From: Flavobacteriaceae bacterium
GTDB taxonomy: Bacteria > Bacteroidota > Bacteroidia > Flavobacteriales > Flavobacteriaceae
Direction of reading: 5' to 3'
Length of the DNA stretch: 8,415 nucleotides
Assembly: GCA_030633285.1 (NCBI GenBank)
Contig: DAOVTC010000039.1
Location: 1 to 8,415 of the forward strand
Within the stretch, counting starts at the first letter, position 1, and the number at the start of each line of letters is the position of its first letter. Under the pieces are notes generated by a model. That model ran no database searches. It had not been told where the DNA came from and was given only the letters and a program-made list of their open reading frames with translations. A program made the translations under genes and the position numbers. This document shows positions 1-5,383 of this stretch, one piece after another.

Positions 1-260
1 TACCTTGCTGAATAAACACCTGGAGCGCCATTTAAAGCTTCAACTTCTAAACCTGTATCATCTGCAAAGCAATCATAACCATAATTTTTGGTTATATAAT
101 CAGCTTTTAACTTGGCATTTCCTTCAAGAGTAACTTCTGTTTCGTCAATTTCTTCAACACAACCTATATCAGCTAAACTTAAAATTTCAATTCCTTTGGG
201 CAATAGAGCATTAACCTCTTTCACTTTATTTTTATTATTAGTGGCAAAAACTAGTTTCAT
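1..260 (-). CDS. rdgB: RdgB/HAM1-type non-canonical purine NTP pyrophosphatase, N-terminal part (runs off window)
   Basis: This family hydrolyses dITP, ITP and XTP to the monophosphate plus pyrophosphate in the cytoplasm and so keeps deaminated purines out of DNA and RNA. The ATG is at 260-258, and 86 complete codons are readable before the gene leaves the left edge. The protein opens with the family's nucleotide-binding motif [12 protein letters not shown] (residues 5-16). It continues through the LEGNAKLKA segment (46-53) to the signature [12 protein letters not shown] (65-76), which holds the catalytic and metal-binding aspartates, followed by GAPGVYSAR. About 85 to 110 C-terminal residues would be expected outside the window. 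It is divergent from cysH, and a -7 box lies 22 bases upstream of its start. Identification is secure; only completeness is unknown. Confidence 0.93.
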   Translation of the reverse strand, partial: MKLVFATNNKNKVKEVNALLPKGIEILSLADIGCVEEIDETEVTLEGNAKLKADYITKNYGYDCFADDTGLEVEALNGAPGVYSAR

Positions 261-282
261 ATAATTAAATTTTTATTCAAAA

Positions 283-290
283 CAAATGTA
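283..290 (-). promoter_or_regulatory. Putative -7 promoter box for rdgB (TACATTTG on the minus strand)
   Basis: The minus strand reads TACATTTG, an exact match to the Bacteroidota -7 consensus TAnnTTTG. It sits 22 bases upstream of the rdgB ATG, giving a predicted leader of about 15 bases. No convincing TTTG-like -33 element is visible at the expected spacing. The identical octamer is found upstream of cysH and of rlmH in this window, which supports it being a real promoter element. Confidence 0.5.
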
Positions 291-331
291 ATAATTAAAT
301 AAAAAAACTGGTTTAAAAAATTTGAAATTAT

Positions 332-339
332 TACATTTG
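332..339 (+). promoter_or_regulatory. Putative -7 promoter box for cysH (TACATTTG)
   Basis: TACATTTG matches TAnnTTTG exactly and ends 24 bases before the cysH ATG. Transcription would be expected to begin at about 344-347, inside the palindrome at 341-360. The -33 position (about 309-314) holds only TGGTTT, a weak match to TTTG. Confidence 0.5.
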
Positions 340-340
340 A

Positions 341-360
341 TGTGCTTTTAGAAAAGCACA
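341..360. promoter_or_regulatory. Perfect 20-bp palindrome (9-bp arms) at the cysH transcription/translation start; putative operator
   Basis: TGTGCTTTT (341-349) and AAAAGCACA (352-360) are exact reverse complements separated by two bases, ending three bases before the cysH ATG at 364. It lies just downstream of the predicted -7 box and covers the likely transcription start. That position suits a repressor operator. A leader hairpin is the alternative, but a transcript starting at about 345 would lack part of the left arm. The GC-containing arms stand out from the surrounding AT-only sequence. Its regulator is unknown. Confidence 0.5.
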
Positions 361-363
361 ATA

Positions 364-1017
364 ATGACCATTGAAAATATAAAAAAATACATTAAAAATT
401 ATAAAAAAGAAGGGTTGAAAATATTTGTCACCTCTTCTTTTCAAACCCACAGTATTCCACTATTGCATATACTTAGTGAAATTGATAATTCTATTCCTGT
501 AATGTTTATCAATACAGGTTATTTATTTCCTGAGACCTTAACATTTAGAGATGATATTGTAAAGCTATTCAATCTAAACCTAGTGAATGTAACGACTACT
601 GTATCTAGAATTTATCAAAAAGACTGTAATGGTAATTTTTTGTTTACTTCTGATCCTGATCGCTGTTGTTATATCAACAAAACACAACCTATGGAACCGA
701 TTCTGGCTGGACACGATATTTGGATTAATGGTATTAGAGCTGACCAAAATGCCAATAGAAAAAATATGAAAGTAGAGCAAGATGGAGCTTTTAACTGTAA
801 GCGATTTCACCCTATTTTAGACTGGAATAACAAGATGATTTACAATTATATTAAAGATCATCATTTGCCAAAACATCCTTTAGATGAAAAAGGTTATTTA
901 AGTATTGGTTGTGAACCTTGTACCAGAAAATTTGATATAACTAATGAACGATCTGGACGTTGGTTTGGGTTAAACAAAACAGAATGTGGTTTACATACGG
1001 ATTTAATTGACAAATAA
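364..1017 (+). CDS. cysH: Assimilatory adenylylsulfate (APS/PAPS) reductase with [4Fe-4S] cluster motif
   Basis: This enzyme reduces activated sulfate (APS) to sulfite plus AMP, with electrons from thioredoxin, in the cytoplasmic sulfate assimilation pathway. The 217-residue protein shows the whole family plan: a PP-loop-like segment SSFQTHS (24-30), NTGYLFPETL (50-59), the tandem cysteines C101-C102 and the C183-x-x-C186 pair that bind the [4Fe-4S] cluster, the GIRADQNANR loop (123-132), and the catalytic cysteine C208 in ECGLH. Presence of all four cluster cysteines points to APS rather than PAPS as substrate, by family knowledge. The start at 364 is forced, because a TAG stop lies in frame at 349-351. 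The N-terminus is short compared with the Escherichia coli enzyme, but the core is complete. No sulfate adenylyltransferase or sulfite reductase gene adjoins it; the next gene is a sugar-nucleotide SDR. Confidence 0.92.
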   Translation: MTIENIKKYIKNYKKEGLKIFVTSSFQTHSIPLLHILSEIDNSIPVMFINTGYLFPETLTFRDDIVKLFNLNLVNVTTTVSRIYQKDCNGNFLFTSDPDRCCYINKTQPMEPILAGHDIWINGIRADQNANRKNMKVEQDGAFNCKRFHPILDWNNKMIYNYIKDHHLPKHPLDEKGYLSIGCEPCTRKFDITNERSGRWFGLNKTECGLHTDLIDK

Positions 1018-1067
1018 TTTAAAGATTAAATAATTAGTTACTCAATCTTTAAACTTTTAACTTTATA
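1018..1067. repeat. 10-bp inverted repeat and three CTTTWAA heptads between cysH and the SDR gene
   Basis: TTTAAAGATT (1018-1027), immediately after the cysH stop, is exactly complementary to AATCTTTAAA (1044-1053), with a 16-base loop. The right arm runs into three 7-base units CTTTAAA, CTTTTAA and CTTTATA (1047-1067), ending two bases before the SDR start codon at 1070. The unit belongs to the same heptad family found after rlmH and nadC. In RNA it could form a weak AU-rich stem between the two genes. Without a GC-rich stem or a clean U-tract I do not call it a terminator. Confidence 0.5.
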
Positions 1068-1069
1068 AA

Positions 1070-1987
1070 ATGAAAATTTTAATCACCGGTGGTGCCGGAT
1101 ATATAGGAACAGAACTAACTTACGAACTAGAAAAAAATCCACAAGTAAAACAAATAATCATTTACGATAATTTAAGTCGTAGTAATATAAATCTGTTTAT
1201 TGGTAGCCATAAACTAAATAATAAAGTAAAATTTATCCAAGGTGATATTTTAGACACACGCCTTTTAAAACAAACTCTAAAAGGAATAGATGTTGTTTAT
1301 CATTTAGCGGCAAAAGTAACTACCCCATTTGCCGATCAAAATGCCCATTTCTTTGAACAGGTAAACCATTGGGGAACAGCAGAAATGGTATATGCAGTTG
1401 AAGAAAGTGATGTAAAAAAGTTTATTTATGTAAGCAGTGCTTCCGTTTACGGTGCGTCATCAAATGAAGTAGATGAAAAATCCGCTACAAACCCGAAAAC
1501 ATTCTATGGAATATCAAAACTTCGGGGAGAAGAACATGTAAATCGTTTGTTAACTAAAAATATAGAAACTTATATTATTCGTTGTGGTAATATTTATGGT
1601 TACAGTAAGAGTATGCGTTTAGACTCGGTGATCAATAAATTTATGTTTGATGCAAATTTTAAAAATCGTATTTCAATCAACGGCAATGGTAATCAATATC
1701 GCTCATTCATTCATATTGATAAAACTGCTAATATTTTAGGCAACCTCGTTTTTAGTAAGCTAAAAGTAGGAAAATATGATTTGGTGGAAGATAATCTTAC
1801 TATCAACCATATTGCAGATACTTTTAAAACAATTTATCCTGATTTAGAAATGCTGTTTATTAATCAACAAATAAAAATGAGAGAGTTAAAAGTAAAACCA
1901 AATATACAGCTCAATACATTGACCAATATACCAACTAGAACATTATTAGAAGTTTTAACTGTTTTTAAAAATAAATTTTCATTTTAA
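1070..1987 (+). CDS. Extended SDR NAD-dependent epimerase/dehydratase (nucleotide-sugar type)
   Basis: Members of this family convert NDP-sugars (4-epimerases, 4,6-dehydratases, reductases) in the cytoplasm for surface polysaccharide synthesis. The 305-residue protein has the Rossmann signature TGGAGYIG (6-13), an acidic residue D33 ending strand 2 that favours NAD, D59 in GDILD, and HLAA (78-81). The catalytic residues are in SSASVYG (122-128) and Y146-x-x-x-K150. The substrate-pocket segment RCGNIYG (171-177) and the C-terminal RSFIHIDKTA (211-220) are typical of GalE/RmlB-like enzymes. Length fits a complete protein. It lies 52 bases after cysH on the same strand, probably co-transcribed. 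Specific substrate cannot be read from the motifs. I considered a UDP-sulfoquinovose synthase because of the sulfite-making neighbour, but the length (about 100 residues short) and glycine motif do not fit SQD1. Confidence 0.85.
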   Translation: MKILITGGAGYIGTELTYELEKNPQVKQIIIYDNLSRSNINLFIGSHKLNNKVKFIQGDILDTRLLKQTLKGIDVVYHLAAKVTTPFADQNAHFFEQVNHWGTAEMVYAVEESDVKKFIYVSSASVYGASSNEVDEKSATNPKTFYGISKLRGEEHVNRLLTKNIETYIIRCGNIYGYSKSMRLDSVINKFMFDANFKNRISINGNGNQYRSFIHIDKTANILGNLVFSKLKVGKYDLVEDNLTINHIADTFKTIYPDLEMLFINQQIKMRELKVKPNIQLNTLTNIPTRTLLEVLTVFKNKFSF

Positions 1988-2084
1988 ATTACACACTTCT
2001 TTCATTGATGATTTAATATATTTGAATCTTTTAAAATGGCTCTTTCTAAATATGATATAAATACAATTTAAAAGCATTCATTAT

Positions 2085-2966
2085 TTATCTGGATAATTTA
2101 GCTTTAACCTTTTTAAAAGATACAACTAAAAAATAAGCAATAAAACCAACTATCAACCCCATAACAAGTTCTGTAACAATAATAGGCAAAACATGGAAAA
2201 GCTCATGAACCTGATGAATATTATGAACAAACATTCCTCCACCAACCAATAACATAGCAATAGTTCCAACAACGGCAAGTAACTTGATCAATTTTGGCAA
2301 AGACCAAACCAAGCTTTTACCGGTAACAACAAAAGCAGATTTGATAAATTTAGATTTTCCACGTGCAAGTTTTATCAATTTCAATCCGGTATCATCCATA
2401 CGAACCATTAAAGCTACAATTCCATAAACACCAACAGTTGCTAAAATTGCAATTATTGAAACTACCATAATTTGGGTCATAAGAGGTTCATCTGAAACAG
2501 TACCTAAAGCAATCATAATAATCTCAATAGAAAGAATGAAATCAGTCACAATAGTATTTTTAATCTTTAATTTTTCTGCTTTAAGAATCTCTTCTTCGCT
2601 TTCCATTTCAAGGATATCTTCATGATTATTTTCCTTATGTAAAAATGTATGGATAATTTTTTCAACTCCTTCAAAACTAAGGTAAACACCACCAATAAGT
2701 AAAATAGGAACAATAAATTGTGGAGCAAAAGCACTTAATAAAAATGCAAATGGCAAAATAATCAATTTATTAAAAAAAGAACCTTTCGTGATGACCCAAA
2801 GTACAGGCAACTCTCTAGATGATCTAAAACTTGATGCTTTTTCAGCTCCTACAGCCAAATCATCACCTAATACTCCTGCTGTTTTTTTAGCAGCTACTTT
2901 GGCCATAATAGAAACATCATCCATTAACATAGCTATGTCATCTAAAATTGCAAAAAATCCTGTCAT
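2085..2966 (-). CDS. DUF808 family membrane protein (E. coli YedI-like)
   Basis: This 293-residue protein is a clear DUF808 member, with the same layout as Escherichia coli YedI. The conserved N-terminus has LDDIAMLMDDVSIMAKVAAK (8-27) followed by KTAGVLGDDLAV. Next come the RELPVLW segment (51-57), a pair of hydrophobic helices near 64-80 and 82-98, the FEGVEKIIH motif (98-106), and an acidic, charged cytoplasmic-looking stretch (about 110-136). The conserved TDFILSIEI (141-149) starts a second set of membrane helices (about 140-156, 164-188, 226-246, 260-283), and VGGGMFVH (241-248) lies in the third. It has no cleavable signal peptide, and an inner-membrane location is inferred. Function is unknown for the family; a transporter-like role is only a guess. 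It stands alone, convergent with the SDR gene and well separated from rlmH (170 bases). Confidence 0.9.
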   Translation of the reverse strand: MTGFFAILDDIAMLMDDVSIMAKVAAKKTAGVLGDDLAVGAEKASSFRSSRELPVLWVITKGSFFNKLIILPFAFLLSAFAPQFIVPILLIGGVYLSFEGVEKIIHTFLHKENNHEDILEMESEEEILKAEKLKIKNTIVTDFILSIEIIMIALGTVSDEPLMTQIMVVSIIAILATVGVYGIVALMVRMDDTGLKLIKLARGKSKFIKSAFVVTGKSLVWSLPKLIKLLAVVGTIAMLLVGGGMFVHNIHQVHELFHVLPIIVTELVMGLIVGFIAYFLVVSFKKVKAKLSR

Positions 2967-3093
2967 TCTTTTTTAGTTTTATTTTAAATTTCAATAAATA
3001 TCAATACTAACTAGAGATATTTAGCTTTTAATTATTCATTATTGCTCATAGGTAACTCTACTGCTAAACAAAACACTACTTTCTCCTTACTCA

Positions 3094-3136
3094 TTTTTAC
3101 TTTACACTTTAAACTTTTTACTTTAAACTTTTACAC
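3094..3136 (-). repeat. Heptad repeat array immediately downstream of rlmH (six 7-bp units)
   Basis: On the plus strand six consecutive 7-base units can be read: TTTTTAC, TTTACAC, TTTAAAC, TTTTTAC, TTTAAAC, TTTTACA. In the rlmH transcript direction this is a GTTTAAA/GTAAAAA-type array starting one base after the TAG stop (3137-3139). It has no coding potential and no stable hairpin. The remaining part of this 170-base gap (2967-3093) is AT-rich, and I see only a one-mismatch -7-like box (TAGTATTG on the minus strand at 3009-3002) upstream of the DUF808 gene. Confidence 0.65.
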
Positions 3137-3610
3137 CTACTCATGGTGATAAGGTTCCTTTTTTAAAATTGTAAATGCTCTGTAAATTTGCTCTACTACA
3201 AACAAGCGAATCAATTGGTGAGAAAAGGTCATTTTTGATAATGATATTTTTCCTGATGCTTTTTGATAAACTTTTTCTGAAAAACCATAAGGACCTCCAA
3301 TAACCAAAACCAATTGCTTTATACCTGAATTCATCTTTTTTTGAAGAAATCTTGAAAATTCAACAGACCGAAACTGATAACCTTTTTCATCTAATAAAAT
3401 TAGATTATCTGTTGTAGCAATCTTTTTCAAAATCAAATCTCCTTCTTTTTCTTTTTGTTGCTTTTCAGATAAGTTTTTTGCATTTTTAATATCTGGAATA
3501 ATATCAATTTCAAACTTTATATAATGTTTCAATCTTTGTTCATAAATTTGAATTAGAGATAATAAATTTTTATCATCGGTTTTACCAATAACTAATAGTT
3601 TTATCTTCAT
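3137..3610 (-). CDS. rlmH: 23S rRNA (pseudouridine1915-N3)-methyltransferase RlmH
   Basis: RlmH is a SPOUT-class methyltransferase that uses S-adenosylmethionine to methylate N3 of pseudouridine 1915 in helix 69 of 23S rRNA, acting on assembled 70S ribosomes. The 157-residue length is the family norm. Visible signatures are LDEKG (73-77), the knotted SAM-binding loop VIGGPYGF (103-110), and the long C-terminal block KISLSKMTFSHQLIRLFVVEQIYRAFTI (121-148). The terminal YHHE (154-157) is the near-invariant family ending. Start at 3610 gives MKIKLLVIGK, the expected first strand. It is divergent from nadC, with a TACATTTG box 26 bases upstream. The gene is intact and unremarkable except for the heptad array directly after its stop codon. 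Confidence 0.96.
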   Translation of the reverse strand: MKIKLLVIGKTDDKNLLSLIQIYEQRLKHYIKFEIDIIPDIKNAKNLSEKQQKEKEGDLILKKIATTDNLILLDEKGYQFRSVEFSRFLQKKMNSGIKQLVLVIGGPYGFSEKVYQKASGKISLSKMTFSHQLIRLFVVEQIYRAFTILKKEPYHHE

Positions 3611-3636
3611 ATATTCAAAATTTACTAATTCCTTTT

Positions 3637-3644
3637 CAAATGTA
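3637..3644 (-). promoter_or_regulatory. Putative -7 promoter box for rlmH (TACATTTG on the minus strand)
   Basis: CAAATGTA on the plus strand reads TACATTTG on the minus strand, an exact TAnnTTTG match identical to the rdgB and cysH boxes. Predicted leader length is about 20 bases. No clear -33 TTTG is seen. Confidence 0.45.
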
Positions 3645-3674
3645 AATCAATTATTCTAATATCTGAAAAAAAGT

Positions 3675-3682
3675 TATTTTTG
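3675..3682 (+). promoter_or_regulatory. Putative -7 promoter box for nadC (TATTTTTG)
   Basis: TATTTTTG fits TAnnTTTG and ends 20 bases before the nadC ATG at 3703, predicting a leader of roughly 13-15 bases. The -33 region has no obvious TTTG. In such AT-rich sequence a chance match is possible, but the position is right. Confidence 0.4.
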
Positions 3683-3702
3683 TATAAGTAAATCGTAAAT
3701 AA

Positions 3703-4560
3703 ATGATCACAAAAGAACAATTTGAAAAGGAATTACAAATTATTATCAAAAACGGTATTCGAGAAGATATTGGTGAAGGAGATCACAGTTCTTTAGCCTG
3801 TATTCCTAAAAATGCAAAAGGTCAGGCAAAATTATTGGTAAAAGAAAAAGGAGTTATTGCAGGAATTGAGTTTGCAAAAATGATTTTTGCTGCGGTTGAT
3901 AAAGACCTGAGAGTTGAAACTTTTTTAATTGATGGTGATAAAGTAAAAGTTGGTGATATTGCTTTTTTCGTTACAGGAAGTTCACAATCTATTTTAAAAG
4001 CTGAAAGATTTGTTTTAAATGCTATGCAAAGAATGAGTGCCATTGCTAAAAAAACCAGAAAATTTGTAAAGGTTTTAAAAGGTACGAATACTATGATTTT
4101 AGATACAAGAAAAACTACACCGGGTGTTAGAGCTATTGAAAAATGGGCTGTAAAAATTGGTGGAGGTGAAAATCATCGTTTTGCTTTATATGATATGGTA
4201 ATGCTAAAAGATAATCATATTGATTTTGCCGACGGAGTTGATCTTGCAATTGAAAAAACCAAAGCTTATTTATTAGATAATAATCTTGATTTAAAAATTA
4301 TTGTGGAAGCAAGAAATTTTGAAGAAATTGAGAAAATTTTAAAACACGATGGAATCCATCGAATTCTTCTAGATAATTTTAATTATGCAGACACTGCGAA
4401 AGCAGTTAATTTAATTGGTGATCATTGTCAAACTGAATCTTCGGGTGGAATCACTTTACAAACTGCCAGAGCATATGCCGAATGTGGTGTTGACTATATT
4501 TCAAGTGGTGCCTTAACACATTCTATAAGCAATATGGATTTGAGTTTAAAAGCGGTGTAA
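3703..4560 (+). CDS. nadC: Nicotinate-nucleotide pyrophosphorylase (carboxylating), quinolinate phosphoribosyltransferase
   Basis: NadC converts quinolinate and PRPP to nicotinate mononucleotide, CO2 and pyrophosphate, the last dedicated step of de novo NAD synthesis, in the cytoplasm. The 285-residue protein is full length. Motifs in order: EDIGEGDHSS (21-30, family EDxxxGDxT/S), ERFVLNAMQRMSAIA (101-115), DTRKTTPG (134-141) with the substrate-binding R136 and K137, GGGENHR (153-159), MLKDNH (167-172), VEAR (201-204), LLDN (222-225), SSGGI (246-250) and SGALTHS (268-274) lining the barrel active site. The start is placed 20 bases after the -7 box and yields the normal N-terminal helix. nadA and nadB are not in the window. 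It is divergent from rlmH and convergent with pcm. Confidence 0.96.
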   Translation: MITKEQFEKELQIIIKNGIREDIGEGDHSSLACIPKNAKGQAKLLVKEKGVIAGIEFAKMIFAAVDKDLRVETFLIDGDKVKVGDIAFFVTGSSQSILKAERFVLNAMQRMSAIAKKTRKFVKVLKGTNTMILDTRKTTPGVRAIEKWAVKIGGGENHRFALYDMVMLKDNHIDFADGVDLAIEKTKAYLLDNNLDLKIIVEARNFEEIEKILKHDGIHRILLDNFNYADTAKAVNLIGDHCQTESSGGITLQTARAYAECGVDYISSGALTHSISNMDLSLKAV

Positions 4561-4565
4561 GTAAT

Positions 4566-4587
4566 GTTTAAAGTAAAAGTGTAAAGT
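4566..4587 (+). repeat. Heptad-type repeat downstream of nadC (GTTTAAA family)
   Basis: Five bases after the nadC stop come GTTTAAA (4566-4572), an eight-base variant GTAAAAGT (4573-4580) and GTAAAGT (4581-4587), followed by a short T-run. The units and their orientation relative to the upstream gene match the array after rlmH. Confidence 0.5.
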
Positions 4588-4599
4588 TTTTTATTAAAA

Positions 4600-4621
4600 T
4601 ATTTCATAATCAGATGAAATA
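4600..4621 (-). terminator. Weak AT-rich hairpin between nadC and pcm, possible terminator
   Basis: TATTTCAT (4600-4607) pairs with ATGAAATA (4614-4621) around a six-base loop. The eight-base stem has only one G-C pair. On the minus strand, the direction of pcm, the hairpin is followed by an A/T-only tail beginning ATTTTAAT; on the plus strand there is no U-tract. This is weaker than the terminator at 7956-7985, and it may not function. Confidence 0.25.
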
Positions 4622-4631
4622 GCTAACTAAA

Positions 4632-4652
4632 AACCGTCAACCAACAACCACT
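4632..4652. repeat. Second heptad family, three AACCNNN units at the 3' end of pcm
   Basis: AACCGTC (4632-4638), AACCAAC (4639-4645) and AACCACT (4646-4652) form a 7-base-phased run. Its last base is the final base of the pcm stop codon. The sequence differs from the GTTTAAA family but has the same period. With only three imperfect units the phasing could be chance. Confidence 0.35.
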
Positions 4653-5299
4653 TATTTCCTACTATCTTTCAATAAAGGAACAAATCTGAAATCACCATGC
4701 TCATGTTTTTCAAATTCTTTTTCTCCTTTTCGGATAAATACAGTCATTTTTTGAACATTTTCACCAACAGGAATTACCAACTTCCCTCCTATTTTTAGTT
4801 GACTCAACAAAGGTTTAGGAACAAATGGAGCACCTGCTGTTACAATAATTCCATCAAAAGGGGCATTTTCAGGTAACCCTAAATAACCATCACCAAATAC
4901 CAGTTTTTTAAGTACATAACCAACTTTTGGTAAAAAAACTTTAGTTTTAGTAAACAACTCTTTTTGACGCTCAATACTATAAACTTCTGCTTTTAACTCA
5001 ATCAAAACCGCTGTTTGATAACCCGAACCTGTTCCTATTTCTAAAATTTTATCATTTGGTTTCACTTGTAACAATTCTGTTTGAAATGCAACTGTATATG
5101 GTTGAGAAATAGTCTGATCTGCTGCAATAGGAAATGCATTATCTTGATATGCAAAATCTATAAAACCTGAATCCATAAACACATGCCTAGGAATTTTTCC
5201 TATGGCATCTAAAACGTTTTTATCTTTTATTCCTTTGGCTTTAATTGTTGCAACCAATTGATTACGAAGACCTTTATGTTTGTTTGTATCTAATTGCAT
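4652..5299 (-). CDS. pcm: Protein-L-isoaspartate O-methyltransferase
   Basis: Pcm repairs damaged proteins by methylating L-isoaspartyl residues with S-adenosylmethionine, allowing spontaneous reversion toward aspartate; it is cytosolic. The 215-residue protein is of normal length. It has the family segment IPRHVFM (36-42), the substrate-binding ISQPYT (64-69), the SAM motif I LEIGTGSGYQTAVL (86-99), the acidic YSIE (107-110) ending strand 2, GDG (136-138), DGIIVTAGAP (149-158) and a C-terminal RFVPLL (205-210). Start at 5299 gives MQLDTNKHKGLRNQLV, the expected opening of flavobacterial Pcm. It faces nadC at its 3' end and the Gfo/Idh gene at its 5' end. All key residues are present. Confidence 0.95.
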   Translation of the reverse strand: MQLDTNKHKGLRNQLVATIKAKGIKDKNVLDAIGKIPRHVFMDSGFIDFAYQDNAFPIAADQTISQPYTVAFQTELLQVKPNDKILEIGTGSGYQTAVLIELKAEVYSIERQKELFTKTKVFLPKVGYVLKKLVFGDGYLGLPENAPFDGIIVTAGAPFVPKPLLSQLKIGGKLVIPVGENVQKMTVFIRKGEKEFEKHEHGDFRFVPLLKDSRK

Positions 5300-5307
5300 A
5301 TTAAATC

Positions 5308-5315
5308 CAAAAATA
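5308..5315 (-). promoter_or_regulatory. Possible -7 promoter box for pcm (TATTTTTG on the minus strand)
   Basis: CAAAAATA on the plus strand is TATTTTTG on the minus strand, matching TAnnTTTG, with a TTGG about 20 bases further upstream as a possible -33 element. It is only eight bases from the start codon, so the message would be almost leaderless. That makes the call doubtful. Confidence 0.25.
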
Positions 5316-5359
5316 GGTAATTATTTTGCGAAATAAACCAATTAAAATATCATATTTTG

Positions 5360-5367
5360 TATTTTTG
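5360..5367 (+). promoter_or_regulatory. Putative -7 promoter box for the Gfo/Idh-hbd-deformylase unit (TATTTTTG)
   Basis: TATTTTTG fits TAnnTTTG and ends 16 bases before the ATG at 5384, giving a leader of about 10 bases. No other comparable box is seen in the short gaps before the next two genes, so this would drive all three. Confidence 0.4.
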
Positions 5368-5383
5368 AATAAAATTATTCTAT

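Larger units (their letters stand above)
283..339. repeat. 14-bp perfect inverted repeat spanning the rdgB/cysH divergent region
   Basis: CAAATGTAATAATT at 283-296 is matched exactly by its reverse complement at 326-339, with a 29-base AT-rich spacer. Each arm contains one TACATTTG -7 box, so both divergent promoters share 14 identical bases, not only the eight of the consensus. The extra shared bases AATTAT lie upstream of each -7 box. This could be a symmetric binding site for a regulator, or simply two similar promoters facing away from each other. Confidence 0.6.

Noticed and set aside
580..810. Open frame of 76 codons on the minus strand inside cysH
   Set aside because: It lies entirely antisense to a gene with intact catalytic motifs, and its protein has no recognisable features.
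1070..1987. SDR as a UDP-sulfoquinovose synthase (SQD1)
   Set aside because: At 305 residues it is about 100 shorter than SQD1 and has the generic TGGAGYIG motif instead of the SQD1-type glycine loop.
2017..2024. TATATTTG, a -7-like box on the plus strand in the SDR/DUF808 convergent gap
   Set aside because: Only an 11-codon frame follows before the convergent gene's stop, and no -33 element is present. A chance match in AT-rich spacer is more likely.
1988..2084. Search for a terminator between the convergent SDR and DUF808 genes
   Set aside because: No stem longer than a few A-T pairs with a U-tract could be found by eye.
2788..2976. Open frame of 62 codons on the plus strand over the 5' end of the DUF808 gene
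   Set aside because: It is antisense to the conserved N-terminus of DUF808, and its residues reflect that gene's codons.
3094..3136. Heptad array as a CRISPR
   Set aside because: The units are 7 bases with no spacers and no cas genes nearby; it is a simple degenerate tandem repeat.
3822..4043. Minus-strand frame of 73 codons inside nadC
   Set aside because: It is antisense to the conserved N-terminal domain of nadC, with no own motifs or promoter.
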